This document shows positions 43,822 to 52,010 of a DNA stretch of 52,010 nt, piece by piece. The translations under genes and the position numbers were made by a program. How positions within the stretch are numbered: position 1 is the stretch's first letter; the number at the start of each line of letters is the position of its first letter. The notes under the pieces were generated by a model. It did not search any database and was not told the origin of the DNA. It was given only the letters and a program-made list of their open reading frames with translations. Origin of the DNA: Spongiibacteraceae bacterium (GTDB lineage Bacteria; Pseudomonadota; Gammaproteobacteria; Pseudomonadales; Spongiibacteraceae); assembly GCA_002710725.1 (NCBI GenBank), contig PAKT01000087.1:1-52010 (forward strand), read 5' to 3'.

Positions 43822-45942
43822 TTAGCGGCCAAACAGATTCTGCAGTTTATCCCGAGCCTTTTCTTTCAGCTTTTCTCTGCCGCGGTCAATCTCCTCGCTG
43901 GCCTTCTCTTTGGCTTCGGCTTTGGCCTTGTCGGCGAGGACCTCGCGGAAGCGGGCCGTGTCGAATTTGCAGGGCAGGCCTTTTTCGCCGGTCAGTGAAC
44001 CCTTGCATTTAACCGGAATGATCAGGCCTTTGAGCTTTTCGTTTACCCGGCAGGAGGGGTTCTCGTGAATGTCACCGAGTATGCGCAGGCCGGCGCGGTA
44101 ATCCAGATCCATGCTGGCAATGTCGATGGCGCCCTTGCCTTCCAGCGCCATGCCCTTGAGCTGGGCGGTAAGGGCGCTGTTATTGATCGCGTTGCCATTG
44201 ATCGTGACCGCGCCGCTCAGGTCTTCGAAGTCGGTGACTTTTGGCCAGGTGCTGGTGTCGATGCTTTCCTTGTGCATCAGGGCGATGCCCTCGCAGGCGT
44301 AGGCGCTCATGCTGGTGCCTTCAAATTTACCCTGCTTGATGGCGAAGTTGGCCTGGCCTTTGGCGTTGTTGCGCAACGTTGAGACGCGGTTGCCGGTGGT
44401 GTTGAGGTCGAGGTCGATATTGGCCAGCCCGGAAAACTGCTGCATCTCCGCCAGCTGGGTGAGCAGGGGCAGGGTCTTCACATCGCTAACCTTGGCTTGC
44501 ACCTGCCAGCGCGGGGTCTGGTTGCGGGCGTCGATGCTGGCGTTTGCCTTGAAACTGCCTTCATATAACTGACCGCTCAGCGGGTTGACTGTGACCAGCC
44601 CGTCGGTGGCAGTGGCGTTCACTGCCAGCTGACGGATGGGGATGGCGTTGATGATCAGCTCGCCGATATTCAGGCCGGTGTCCAGCTGCAGGCTGCGCAG
44701 GGTTTCCAGTGGCAGCAGATCGGTTTCCGGTGCTGCTTGAGTGTTGGCCGCCTGGCTTTCCTCGGCGGGAGTCTCTTCGGCTGGGGCGAGATAGCGGTCG
44801 GCGTTTATCGCATCCAGATTGAGCCGGGTAAAGAGTGCGCCGTTATCAAGGGTGTAGCGCACTTCACCGCTGAGCTTGCTGTCGTCGAGGGTGGCTTTCA
44901 GCGGTTTGAGCTCTATCTGGCCGGGTGCGCCGCCGAGGGTGGCGTCGAATGACAGTTTGCGCAGTGTATTCGGGTCCTGCATGGGCGGCAGGCTCTGGCC
45001 TAGCTGCGAGAGCAATTCGCGCGGTGAGAATTCTGCAACAGCAAGGGTACCGGCGAGCTGCGGTTGGCTGTCGAACTGGCTTATGACAAGGTCGGTGTTG
45101 AGCTGCACTTTATTCAGTGCCAGTTTCAGTGCCGATAAGCTGATACGGCTGTTGTTCAGATCGGCGTCGATATTGCCGTCGAGGGCTATATCGACGCTCT
45201 TCTGATTGGTGGCGTCGCCCTGCAGGGTAATCTGACTGCTGAGCTGGTCCAGCAAAATGCGTTTGAACTGTTCGCCGAGGGTGAGCCTGGCGTTGAGCTT
45301 GGTGCGAATATCCAGCGCCGGCTCGGTGGTGGCCAGATGAAATTGCAGGTCGAGAGGAAAGGCCTGCTGGGGTTTGATGTTGGAGGCCTGCAGACCGAAC
45401 TCGTCCAATGTCACGGTCTGGCCGGTGTTTTCATCGCGGTAGTGCACTCGGGTATTGCGAATATCCACTTCACTGATATTAAACAGCAGGGCGCCGCTGT
45501 CTTGCTGGGCGGGCTCCTCTTTCGGGGCTGTTTTGGGGCTTGGCTCGGCCTGCTCGGGCATGATTCGCTCCCAGTTGCCGCGGCCTTCCTTATCCAGAAT
45601 CAGATTCAAGTCCAGCCCGGCCAGTTCGAAACGATGCACCGAAGGCTGCATCTGGATCAATGAGCGCAAACTGACCCGGGCGATAAGCTGCTCCAGCTCG
45701 AGAAAAGGCTGGTCGTCCAGTCGAGCTTTTACGGCGTTCAGTTCCAGCCCCAGCGGAATGAAGGACCAGCCGATATCACCGCCCAGCTGCAGATCCAGCC
45801 GGGTATGGGTTTCGGCGGCTTCTTCTATTTGAGGTTTGAAATCGTTGGGGTCGAACAGGAACAGGATGCCTGCAACAGCAACGCCGCCAAGAAGCACGAG
45901 GCCGGCAAGGGCGATAAGCAGATAGCGCAGCACAGCGGGCAT
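43822..45942 (-). CDS. AsmA-family envelope protein
   Basis: AsmA-like proteins are anchored in the inner membrane, extend into the periplasm and are linked to phospholipid transport to the outer membrane. The 706-residue product has one N-terminal membrane helix (about 4-27), an N-terminal AsmA domain (FDPNDFKPQIEEA...), a Pro/Glu/Gln-rich linker and the C-terminal AsmA_2 region with LSGAVTINGNAINNS and the LRILGDI element. ATG 45942 is chosen because GGAGG lies 6 bp upstream. It is monocistronic and divergent from the monooxygenase. Confidence 0.88.
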   Translation of the reverse strand: MPAVLRYLLIALAGLVLLGGVAVAGILFLFDPNDFKPQIEEAAETHTRLDLQLGGDIGWSFIPLGLELNAVKARLDDQPFLELEQLIARVSLRSLIQMQPSVHRFELAGLDLNLILDKEGRGNWERIMPEQAEPSPKTAPKEEPAQQDSGALLFNISEVDIRNTRVHYRDENTGQTVTLDEFGLQASNIKPQQAFPLDLQFHLATTEPALDIRTKLNARLTLGEQFKRILLDQLSSQITLQGDATNQKSVDIALDGNIDADLNNSRISLSALKLALNKVQLNTDLVISQFDSQPQLAGTLAVAEFSPRELLSQLGQSLPPMQDPNTLRKLSFDATLGGAPGQIELKPLKATLDDSKLSGEVRYTLDNGALFTRLNLDAINADRYLAPAEETPAEESQAANTQAAPETDLLPLETLRSLQLDTGLNIGELIINAIPIRQLAVNATATDGLVTVNPLSGQLYEGSFKANASIDARNQTPRWQVQAKVSDVKTLPLLTQLAEMQQFSGLANIDLDLNTTGNRVSTLRNNAKGQANFAIKQGKFEGTSMSAYACEGIALMHKESIDTSTWPKVTDFEDLSGAVTINGNAINNSALTAQLKGMALEGKGAIDIASMDLDYRAGLRILGDIHENPSCRVNEKLKGLIIPVKCKGSLTGEKGLPCKFDTARFREVLADKAKAEAKEKASEEIDRGREKLKEKARDKLQNLFGR

Positions 45943-46125
45943 GAAAAACCTCCGGATCAACAATGTCGCCCCAATATAACAAATGCGCGGCGGGGCGCAG
46001 AGGAGGGAATGTGGTTATATCCACAAGTGGTGGCTATCGCTAAAAATACTCCAAGTGGACGTATTGCCCCCACCTCCCGGGCTCTAGCATGGGGACCATG
46101 ACAGTACGCCAGTGAGGACAGCGTT

Positions 46126-47643
46126 ATGAGTGGATCAGAAAAGCATCGCGACCTGCGGTTTGTGGTAATTGGCGCCGGTATGGCGGGCATCCTGAGTGGC
46201 ATCAAGCTTAAGGAGGCCGGTCATCGCAATGTGACGATCTATGAAAAGGCCGATCGCATTGGCGGCACCTGGCGTGAAAACACCTACCCGGGGCTCACCT
46301 GCGATGTGCCTTCTCACTCCTATACCTATTCCTTCGAGCCGAACCCGGACTGGAGTCGCTACCTGCCGCCTGGCGCCGAGATTCAGGACTATTTCGAGCG
46401 CACCACGCGCAAGTACGGTATCGACAAGCTGATTCGCTGTAACGAGGAAATTACGTCCTGCGAATACCGTCACGGTCGCTGGCACATTGAAACGCGAAAC
46501 GGCACGCGCGATGAAGCGGATGTGGTGATCGCGGCCACGGGCGTGCTGCACGTGCCGCGCTACCCGGATATCGACGGCATCGACGATTTTGAGGGCGCGA
46601 TCTTCCACACCTCGCGCTGGGATCACAGCGTGCCGCTGGACGACCGCCGCATTGGCGTCATCGGCACCGGCTCAACCGGCGTGCAGATCGTGTCGGCCCT
46701 GTCCACACGCGTGAAAAAGCTGGTGCACTTTCAGCGCACTCCCCAGTGGATCATGCCGGTGGAGAATCCGGAATTCACCGAGGAGCAGAAGGAAGCCTTC
46801 CGCAACGATCCGGAGCTGCTCAAGTACATGCAGAATGAGCCGCAGTATCTGGCCAATGTAGAGCGCTTCACCAATGCGATTGTGGAGCCCGATTCACCGG
46901 CGATGGAAGAGATTGAAACCATTGTGCGCGACTATCTGGAAAGCAGTGTGCGCGATCCGGAGCTGCGCGAAAAACTGCGACCGTCCTACCGGGCGGCCTG
47001 CAAACGGCTGATTTTCTCGCCGGACTTCTACGAGGCGGTGCAGCGCCCGGCAGTTGAGGTCGAGCTGGGCAGCATTGATCGCATCGAAGCCAAGGGCGTG
47101 CGGATGAAAGACGGGACTCTGCACGAGCTCGATGTGATTGCGCTGGCGACCGGCTTCAAAGCCGATCAGTTTATGCGACCGATGAATGTGGTCGGGCGCA
47201 ATGGGGTGGAATTGAATGAAGTCTGGGGCGATACGCCCAGAGCCTACCTGTCGATTTCGATTCCGGATTTTCCGAACCTGTTTATGCTGAACGGTCCCAA
47301 CGGGCCGGTGGGCAACTTCTCGCTGATCGATATTGCCGAGCATCAATGGCATTACGTGTCGCAATTGATAGCCAGGCTGCAGCGCGGTGAGTGCGCGGAA
47401 ATCTGCGCTACCCGTGAAGCGCTTGAACAGTTTGACAGGGACCGCATTGCGGCAGCGAAGAAAACCATTTTTGGTTCCGGTTGCCAGAGCTGGTATCTGG
47501 ATGCCAGGGGGGTGCCGGCTACCTGGCCCTGGACCCAGCAGCGTTTTTATCAGGCGATGGCAGAACCGGACTATACAGCCTATGAGCTGGTGCCCCGGCC
47601 CGGCTCGTTGGTAGAGAGCGCGCGCGAGGAAGAGGCGCTGTAG
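46126..47643 (+). CDS. Flavin monooxygenase of the Baeyer-Villiger type
   Basis: This 505-residue FAD/NADPH enzyme probably inserts oxygen into ketones or oxygenates related compounds. It has the FAD motif GAGMAG (16-21), the Baeyer-Villiger fingerprint FEGAIFHTSRWD (155-166) with its conserved His and Trp, and the NADPH Rossmann motif GTGSTG (180-185). A GAGGA site lies 8 bp before the ATG. It is monocistronic. Substrate is unknown; the protein sits among type I BVMOs or close FMO relatives. Confidence 0.9.
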   Translation: MSGSEKHRDLRFVVIGAGMAGILSGIKLKEAGHRNVTIYEKADRIGGTWRENTYPGLTCDVPSHSYTYSFEPNPDWSRYLPPGAEIQDYFERTTRKYGIDKLIRCNEEITSCEYRHGRWHIETRNGTRDEADVVIAATGVLHVPRYPDIDGIDDFEGAIFHTSRWDHSVPLDDRRIGVIGTGSTGVQIVSALSTRVKKLVHFQRTPQWIMPVENPEFTEEQKEAFRNDPELLKYMQNEPQYLANVERFTNAIVEPDSPAMEEIETIVRDYLESSVRDPELREKLRPSYRAACKRLIFSPDFYEAVQRPAVEVELGSIDRIEAKGVRMKDGTLHELDVIALATGFKADQFMRPMNVVGRNGVELNEVWGDTPRAYLSISIPDFPNLFMLNGPNGPVGNFSLIDIAEHQWHYVSQLIARLQRGECAEICATREALEQFDRDRIAAAKKTIFGSGCQSWYLDARGVPATWPWTQQRFYQAMAEPDYTAYELVPRPGSLVESAREEEAL

Positions 47644-47674
47644 TCGTCAGGCAATACAACCGGCACTGCCTCTC

Positions 47675-49246
47675 TCAAGCGGCCTGTGTCCCGATGTCGA
47701 GATACCAGCGGCGGTGTATCTCCAAAATCGGATCGAGATTGTTGAGAAAAACCTCAACCAGATGCGGGTCAAACTGTTTGCCCGCCTGATGGCGAATATA
47801 GTCGATGACTTCGTCCATGGGCCACGCGCTTTTATAGACGCGGTCCGTGCTGAGTGCATCGAAGACGTCAGCGATCGCCGTTATTCGCCCCAGCAGCGGA
47901 ATATCCTCGCCTGCAAGCTGCTCGGGATAACCGGTGCCATCCCAGCGTTCGTGGTGGGTGGCGACTACGGTTGCGGCGCTGTTCAATAACTCTCCGCTTT
48001 GCTTGCCGATAATGGAAATGCCGCGTATGACATGGGTTTCCATTTCGGCGCGTTCTGCCGGCGTGAACTTGCCGGGCTTGTTGAGAATATCGTCGGGAAT
48101 GCCAATTTTTCCGATGTCGTGCAGGGCTGCCGAGAGACCGAGTATCTCCTTGAATTTATCGTCAAAACCCAGCGCGTGGCCCATAACAGATGCGTATTCG
48201 GATACCCGTCGGACGTGGTTGCACAGCTCAACCGAGCGCTCCTCAACGGCGGCACTGAGCAGCATCACCAGTTTGTGCTGGCTCTCCAGCACTTCCTGAT
48301 GCAGCATTTGATTGTCGAAGGCAATGCCGACATTGCGACAGAAAAGTTCCACCAGTTGGCGATCTGCGACGGAGAATTCATTGTCGCTGCTCAGGTAGAC
48401 GATTTGATGGTGGCCGTTGACCGTGGAGAAGCGCGCCGTAAAAAAGCCATCGCCAAAATGGGGCCCTTCGACCTTTAAGGCATTGCGTATACGTTGCACG
48501 ACGTATTTCGGCAGGACTTGTTCAATGGGCTGGTCTTCCTTTAGCTCAGCGTCGCCGGCGCCAACCGTGATGGTCAGGTCGTTAGGGGTCTCTGTACTGC
48601 TTCTGGCTGCAAGCGCTTTCACCAACAGCGCATCGTTGCCGGCATACAGCAGCGCTTTGAGCTGCTCCAGCACGCCGCGGGCGAAAATCTTCATAGAGCG
48701 CGATTCGAATATATTCGCCGACGCATCAATAATTTTCGCTAGACCCTCTCGGTTCTGTTTAAGGGCCATAAGCTCGCGGTAGTGGCCCAGGCTGGTATGC
48801 ATCAGGGTATGCATTTTCTTCGAGGTGAGCTCGGTTTTTTCCTTGTAGTCGTTTATGTCATAACGGGTGACAACTTCCAATTCGGGTGCCTGTCCCGGTT
48901 GCCCCGTGCGCAGGATAAGACGCACGTCACTGTTGCCGAGTTCTTCGCGGATTTTCTGGACCGCTTGCAGGCCGGCGTGTTCATCTTCCATCACCACGTC
49001 CATCAAGACCATGGCGATATCGGGTTGCTGTCGCATGATCTCGACCGATTCCCTTCCCGAGTAGGCGTGTATCATTTTGATTTCGCGGTTGTGTACACGC
49101 ATGCCGCCAAGCGTGAGCCGGGTGACGCGGTGGATTTCTTCCTCATCGTCGACAATCAGGATTTTCCAGGGCGTGGATTCAGGTTGCGGAATCCCGGGTA
49201 AATCGCCCTCATCGGCGAGAATAAGTTCGTCATTGTCTTCAGACAT
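47675..49246 (-). CDS. Response regulator with HD-GYP c-di-GMP phosphodiesterase domain
   Basis: The 523-residue regulator has a receiver domain (acidic pocket IVDDEE 31-36, phospho-acceptor Asp83), a DUF3369 sensor-like middle domain (about 165-320) and an HD-GYP domain with HDIGK (376-380) and HHERWDGTGYP (431-441), all catalytic residues present. It should hydrolyse c-di-GMP when phosphorylated, changing motility or attachment. Its ATG overlaps the histidine kinase stop by 8 bp, so the kinase is its partner. Confidence 0.93.
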   Translation of the reverse strand: MSEDNDELILADEGDLPGIPQPESTPWKILIVDDEEEIHRVTRLTLGGMRVHNREIKMIHAYSGRESVEIMRQQPDIAMVLMDVVMEDEHAGLQAVQKIREELGNSDVRLILRTGQPGQAPELEVVTRYDINDYKEKTELTSKKMHTLMHTSLGHYRELMALKQNREGLAKIIDASANIFESRSMKIFARGVLEQLKALLYAGNDALLVKALAARSSTETPNDLTITVGAGDAELKEDQPIEQVLPKYVVQRIRNALKVEGPHFGDGFFTARFSTVNGHHQIVYLSSDNEFSVADRQLVELFCRNVGIAFDNQMLHQEVLESQHKLVMLLSAAVEERSVELCNHVRRVSEYASVMGHALGFDDKFKEILGLSAALHDIGKIGIPDDILNKPGKFTPAERAEMETHVIRGISIIGKQSGELLNSAATVVATHHERWDGTGYPEQLAGEDIPLLGRITAIADVFDALSTDRVYKSAWPMDEVIDYIRHQAGKQFDPHLVEVFLNNLDPILEIHRRWYLDIGTQAA

Positions 49247-50909
49247 CAGTCCGTACCTTCTTCACTGGTTTCGTCGCAGATGCATTCCCGTTATCGACGG
49301 GGAGTTTTTCGGGCAATGTTATAAAAAATACTGTGCCTGCTGCGGGTTTGCTGTCGACCGTTATTTTTCCGCACAGAATCTGGTTAACCAGGTTATAGAC
49401 AATATGCAGGCCCAGGCCACTGCCGCCCTGATCACATCGCGTAGTAAAAAAAGGCTCGAATATCCTGCCGACGTTGCCTTCTGGGATGCCTTTGCCGTTG
49501 TCGCGGAAGGTGAGATGAACTTCATCTTCTTGCATTGAGAACCCTATCTCAATGACGCCGCGATCCGTTTCGTCAAAGGCATGAACCAGGCTGTTCATGA
49601 TCAGGTTGGTTATAACCTGTGATAGTGAACCGGGAATGGTTTCGAAGTAGACCGTTTCGGTGCTTTTGATATCGACCCGGTGCGACGTTTTTTTCAGCCT
49701 TGGGCGGAGACTGAGCAACAGTTCATCGAGGTACTCGGCGAGGTTTATCGTGCGACGCTTGTCGCTGGTTTGATCTACGGCGACTTTCTTGAAGCTCTGG
49801 ATCAGGTCGGCGGCGCGACGGATGTTGGTCAGCAGAATATCGGCCGATTCGCTGCAGGCTTTTAGAAAACGCTCAAGGTCCGATTTTCTGAGGTTATCGG
49901 TGTCCAGGCCATGCTTCACATCGCGAACCTGTTCCTGCAGATAGGAGGCGGCCGATACCCCGATGCCCAGGGGTGTATTCACTTCGTGGGCAATACCTGC
50001 CACCAGCCCGCCCAGGGTGGCGAGCCGTTCACTCTGCATGAGCTGATCCTGGGTTTCGCGTACTCTTTGCAGTGCCTGCTCCGTTTCTTTTACCTGTTGC
50101 TGGAGTTTTTCCTCGGCCTTTTGGCGCTCGGTAATATCCCGAATAATACCGGTGTATTTGCGTTCGCCGGCGATGGTCATTTCACTGACGGCGAGCTCGA
50201 TCGGAAAGGTGCTGCCGTCCTTGCGCTGGGCTACGACGACACGTCCAATGCCGATAACCTTGCGCTCGCCGGTTTCACGATAGTTTTGCAGGTAACCATC
50301 GTGCTGGCCGCGATAGGGTTCGGGCATCAGCATGCGGATATTCCGGCCTTGCAATTCGTCAATGCGGTATCCCAGCAACTTTTCAGTCGCGGGGTTGGCG
50401 GTTTCGATGATGCCCATGGCGTCGATAACAATCACGCTGTCGACCGCGGTTTCTACGATGGCCCGGATGCGGGCTGTCTGATCCTGAATCGCCGCCTGCT
50501 GCCGCTTGCGTTCGCTGATATCGATGATCGATGCGATAACGTAGACACCGTTATCGGTAGTGACCGGGTTCAGGCCGACTTCCAGTGGGATATTGGAGCC
50601 GTCGCTGTGTTGACCGTAGAGATCGCGACCGGCTCCCATGGCGCGGGTCCCGGGGGATTGCATGAAAGCAGCCCGCAGGTTGGGGTGATTGTCGCGCACG
50701 TTTTCCGGCAGCAGTATGTCGACCGATTTATCCAGTAAAAACCCTCTCGGGTACCCAAAGAGCGTTTCGGTGCGCGCGTTGACGTAGGCAATAACCCCAT
50801 GCCGGTCGACCATAAGCATGGCTTGGGGGGCGGCTTCCACCATCAGCCGGAAAACCTCGTCCTGCCGGGTGTGGGCGTGAAGCGATGTCACAGGCATTCG
50901 ATCAGACAA
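49239..50909 (-). CDS. Soluble PAS histidine kinase with FixL-like heme-PAS features
   Basis: This 556-residue kinase has no membrane helix. It carries two PAS domains (about 15-135 and 145-265), a coiled coil, the H-box GIAHEVNTPLG with His308 and a HATPase with DNGKGIP and GSGLGLHIV. The second PAS resembles FixL: HDGYLQNY with His203 at the heme-ligand position and IGIGR with Arg223, 20 residues later, the spacing of His200 and Arg220 in Bradyrhizobium FixL. It may therefore bind heme and sense oxygen. The second gene, an HD-GYP regulator, overlaps its stop. Confidence 0.88.
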   Translation of the reverse strand: MSDRMPVTSLHAHTRQDEVFRLMVEAAPQAMLMVDRHGVIAYVNARTETLFGYPRGFLLDKSVDILLPENVRDNHPNLRAAFMQSPGTRAMGAGRDLYGQHSDGSNIPLEVGLNPVTTDNGVYVIASIIDISERKRQQAAIQDQTARIRAIVETAVDSVIVIDAMGIIETANPATEKLLGYRIDELQGRNIRMLMPEPYRGQHDGYLQNYRETGERKVIGIGRVVVAQRKDGSTFPIELAVSEMTIAGERKYTGIIRDITERQKAEEKLQQQVKETEQALQRVRETQDQLMQSERLATLGGLVAGIAHEVNTPLGIGVSAASYLQEQVRDVKHGLDTDNLRKSDLERFLKACSESADILLTNIRRAADLIQSFKKVAVDQTSDKRRTINLAEYLDELLLSLRPRLKKTSHRVDIKSTETVYFETIPGSLSQVITNLIMNSLVHAFDETDRGVIEIGFSMQEDEVHLTFRDNGKGIPEGNVGRIFEPFFTTRCDQGGSGLGLHIVYNLVNQILCGKITVDSKPAAGTVFFITLPEKLPVDNGNASATKPVKKVRTDV

Positions 50910-51066
50910 TGAGATGGACGCCTCCCTGGTTCAGCGCAGCGGCGTGGCGCAACAACGCCAATTTTGATGAATGATTAACCCGCGACGAGAGGAATGTAAT
51001 CCGTACAAGCTCGTATAGTGCGCGTGATTGCCTGGAAGGCTAAGGTGGGAGGGTTGAGGTAGAAAG

Positions 51067-51089
51067 GCGCAGGGGAACTACCCCTGCGC
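51067..51089 (-). terminator. Terminator hairpin after groL
   Basis: A perfect 9-bp GC-rich stem (51067-51075 with 51081-51089) and 5-nt loop lies 25 bp downstream of the groL stop on the minus strand, followed by CTTTCT. It is the most convincing intrinsic terminator in the window, although its T tract is short. Confidence 0.6.
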
Positions 51090-51113
51090 TCTGGACTGTG
51101 GGGGGCTTGGTGT

Positions 51114-52010
51114 CTAGAAGTCGCCCATATCCGACATGCGGCCTGACTTGGGCTTGTCCTCGACTCGGTCGGCAATCATTGCTTCGGTAGTGAGGATCAG
51201 ACCGGCAATCGAGCCTGCGTTTTGCAGCGCTGTGCGGGTGACCTTGGTGGGGTCGATAATGCCCTGCTCGATCATGTCGACATACTCGCCGTTCTGGGCA
51301 TTATAGCCCCAGGACATGCTCGCATTGCTGCGCACTTTGTCCAGTACAACGCTGCCGTCGACACCGGCGTTGGCGACGATCTGGCGGAAGGGTTCTTCCA
51401 TTGCCCGCAGCGCAATCTTGATGCCGGTATCCTGATCGGCGTTGGCGCCTTTCAATGCATCCTTGCGCAGCTGGTCGGCCACACGGATCAGGCTGATGCC
51501 GCCACCGGGGACGATGCCTTCTTCAACCGCTGCACGCGTGGCGTGGAAGGCGTCATCGACCAGATCTTTCTTCTCCTTCATTTCCACTTCGGTAGCCGCG
51601 CCGACCTTGATGACCGCAACACCGCCGGCCAGTTTGGCGACACGTTCCTGCAGTTTCTCCTTGTCGTAATCGGAGGTGGACTTCTCAATCTCCGCACGAA
51701 TCTGGGAAACCCGGGCTGCGATGTCGGTTTTCTTGCCGGCGCCGTCAACGATGGTGGTGTTTTCCTTGTTGATCACAATGCGCTTGGCAGTGCCCATCTG
51801 GTCGAGATCGGCGGTGTCGAGACCCAGTCCCACTTCTTCAGAGATCACAGTCGCGCCGGTCAGTACGGCGATATCCTGCAGCATGGCCTTGCGGCGATCA
51901 CCAAAGCCGGGAGCTTTGACAGCGGCGGTTTTGAGGATGCCACGCAGGTTGTTGACCACCAGCGTTGCCAGTGCTTCGCCCTCGATGTCTTCGGCAATCA
52001 GCAGCAGCGA
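51114..52010 (-). CDS. groL: Chaperonin GroEL, C-terminal part (gene runs off the window)
   Basis: The frame is open to the window edge, so only the C-terminal 298 residues or so are seen; the start lies beyond 52010. It shows the GroEL apical-to-equatorial part: [24 protein letters not shown], the ATP-hydrolysis Asp in [14 protein letters not shown], and GGGISLIR. The tail ends [11 protein letters not shown] and lacks the Gly-Gly-Met repeats of E. coli GroEL. That suggests a divergent or second GroEL copy. The reading is secure; paralog status is inferred. A hairpin follows the stop. Confidence 0.95.
   Translation of the reverse strand, partial: SLLLIAEDIEGEALATLVVNNLRGILKTAAVKAPGFGDRRKAMLQDIAVLTGATVISEEVGLGLDTADLDQMGTAKRIVINKENTTIVDGAGKKTDIAARVSQIRAEIEKSTSDYDKEKLQERVAKLAGGVAVIKVGAATEVEMKEKKDLVDDAFHATRAAVEEGIVPGGGISLIRVADQLRKDALKGANADQDTGIKIALRAMEEPFRQIVANAGVDGSVVLDKVRSNASMSWGYNAQNGEYVDMIEQGIIDPTKVTRTALQNAGSIAGLILTTEAMIADRVEDKPKSGRMSDMGDF

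Noticed and set aside
49911-50738. 275-codon plus-strand frame opposite the histidine kinase
   Set aside because: Antisense shadow of clear PAS and HisKA domains.
1-52010. CRISPR arrays and tRNA or rRNA genes
   Set aside because: No regularly spaced direct repeats with spacers and no cloverleaf or rRNA-like sequence was seen, so the TniQ is not evidently CRISPR-linked here.

Overview
The window reads as chromosomal DNA of a gammaproteobacterium, probably marine and near the Cellvibrionales/Pseudomonadales. The signs are a class Ia ribonucleotide reductase with a double ATP-cone NrdA, GC-rich core genes with argF/argD, a GroEL C-terminus, and REP-like intergenic repeats. The species cannot be named from sequence alone. 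Two GC-rich core blocks flank a more AT-rich accessory island of about 30 kb.

Left block (1-5.4 kb): a lipoprotein, an MscS-type channel with a charged coiled-coil tail, a secreted Sel1-repeat protein, dispersed intergenic repeats, and a SEC-C zinc-motif protein with a possible PD-(D/E)XK nuclease core.

Island (about 5.45-35.49 kb): my main claim is that this is one Tn7-like transposon. It encodes TnsA, TnsB, TnsC and a large TnsD-like TniQ in one overlapping minus-strand operon (17.3-23.1 kb). At 5448-5475 and 35465-35492 there is a 28-bp imperfect inverted repeat. Inside it lie copies of a GAGGCTGGACT-like site: three at an exact 20-bp period on the right, two at 54 bp on the left. This resembles the asymmetric TnsB-site layout of Tn7 ends. 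The right end stops 7 bp from the nrdB stop codon, and nrdB points into the element in the same direction as tnsA. That matches Tn7 beside glmS, so nrdB may be the attachment gene. The termini lack the usual 5'-TGT, and tnsA lies 12 kb from the right end, so the claim needs checking.

Cargo left of the tns genes: a GmrSD-like DUF262/DUF1524 enzyme, a complete Wadjet operon (jetABCD) against plasmids, a HigA N-terminal fragment, and a phosphatase overlapping a small unknown gene. Cargo right of them: a stand-alone half HsdS, then a type I restriction operon (hsdM, hsdS, hsdR, YgjP-like peptidase). A CBASS-like pair (CD-NTase plus SLATT membrane protein) is spliced between its hsdS and hsdR. Two uncharacterised gene pairs lie next to the right end.

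Right block (35.5-52 kb): nrdB and nrdA with candidate NrdR and DnaA sites upstream, an orphan ABC ATPase, argF/argD, an AsmA-family protein, a Baeyer-Villiger-type monooxygenase, a FixL-like PAS kinase with an HD-GYP response regulator, and the 3' part of a groL gene with an unusual tail.
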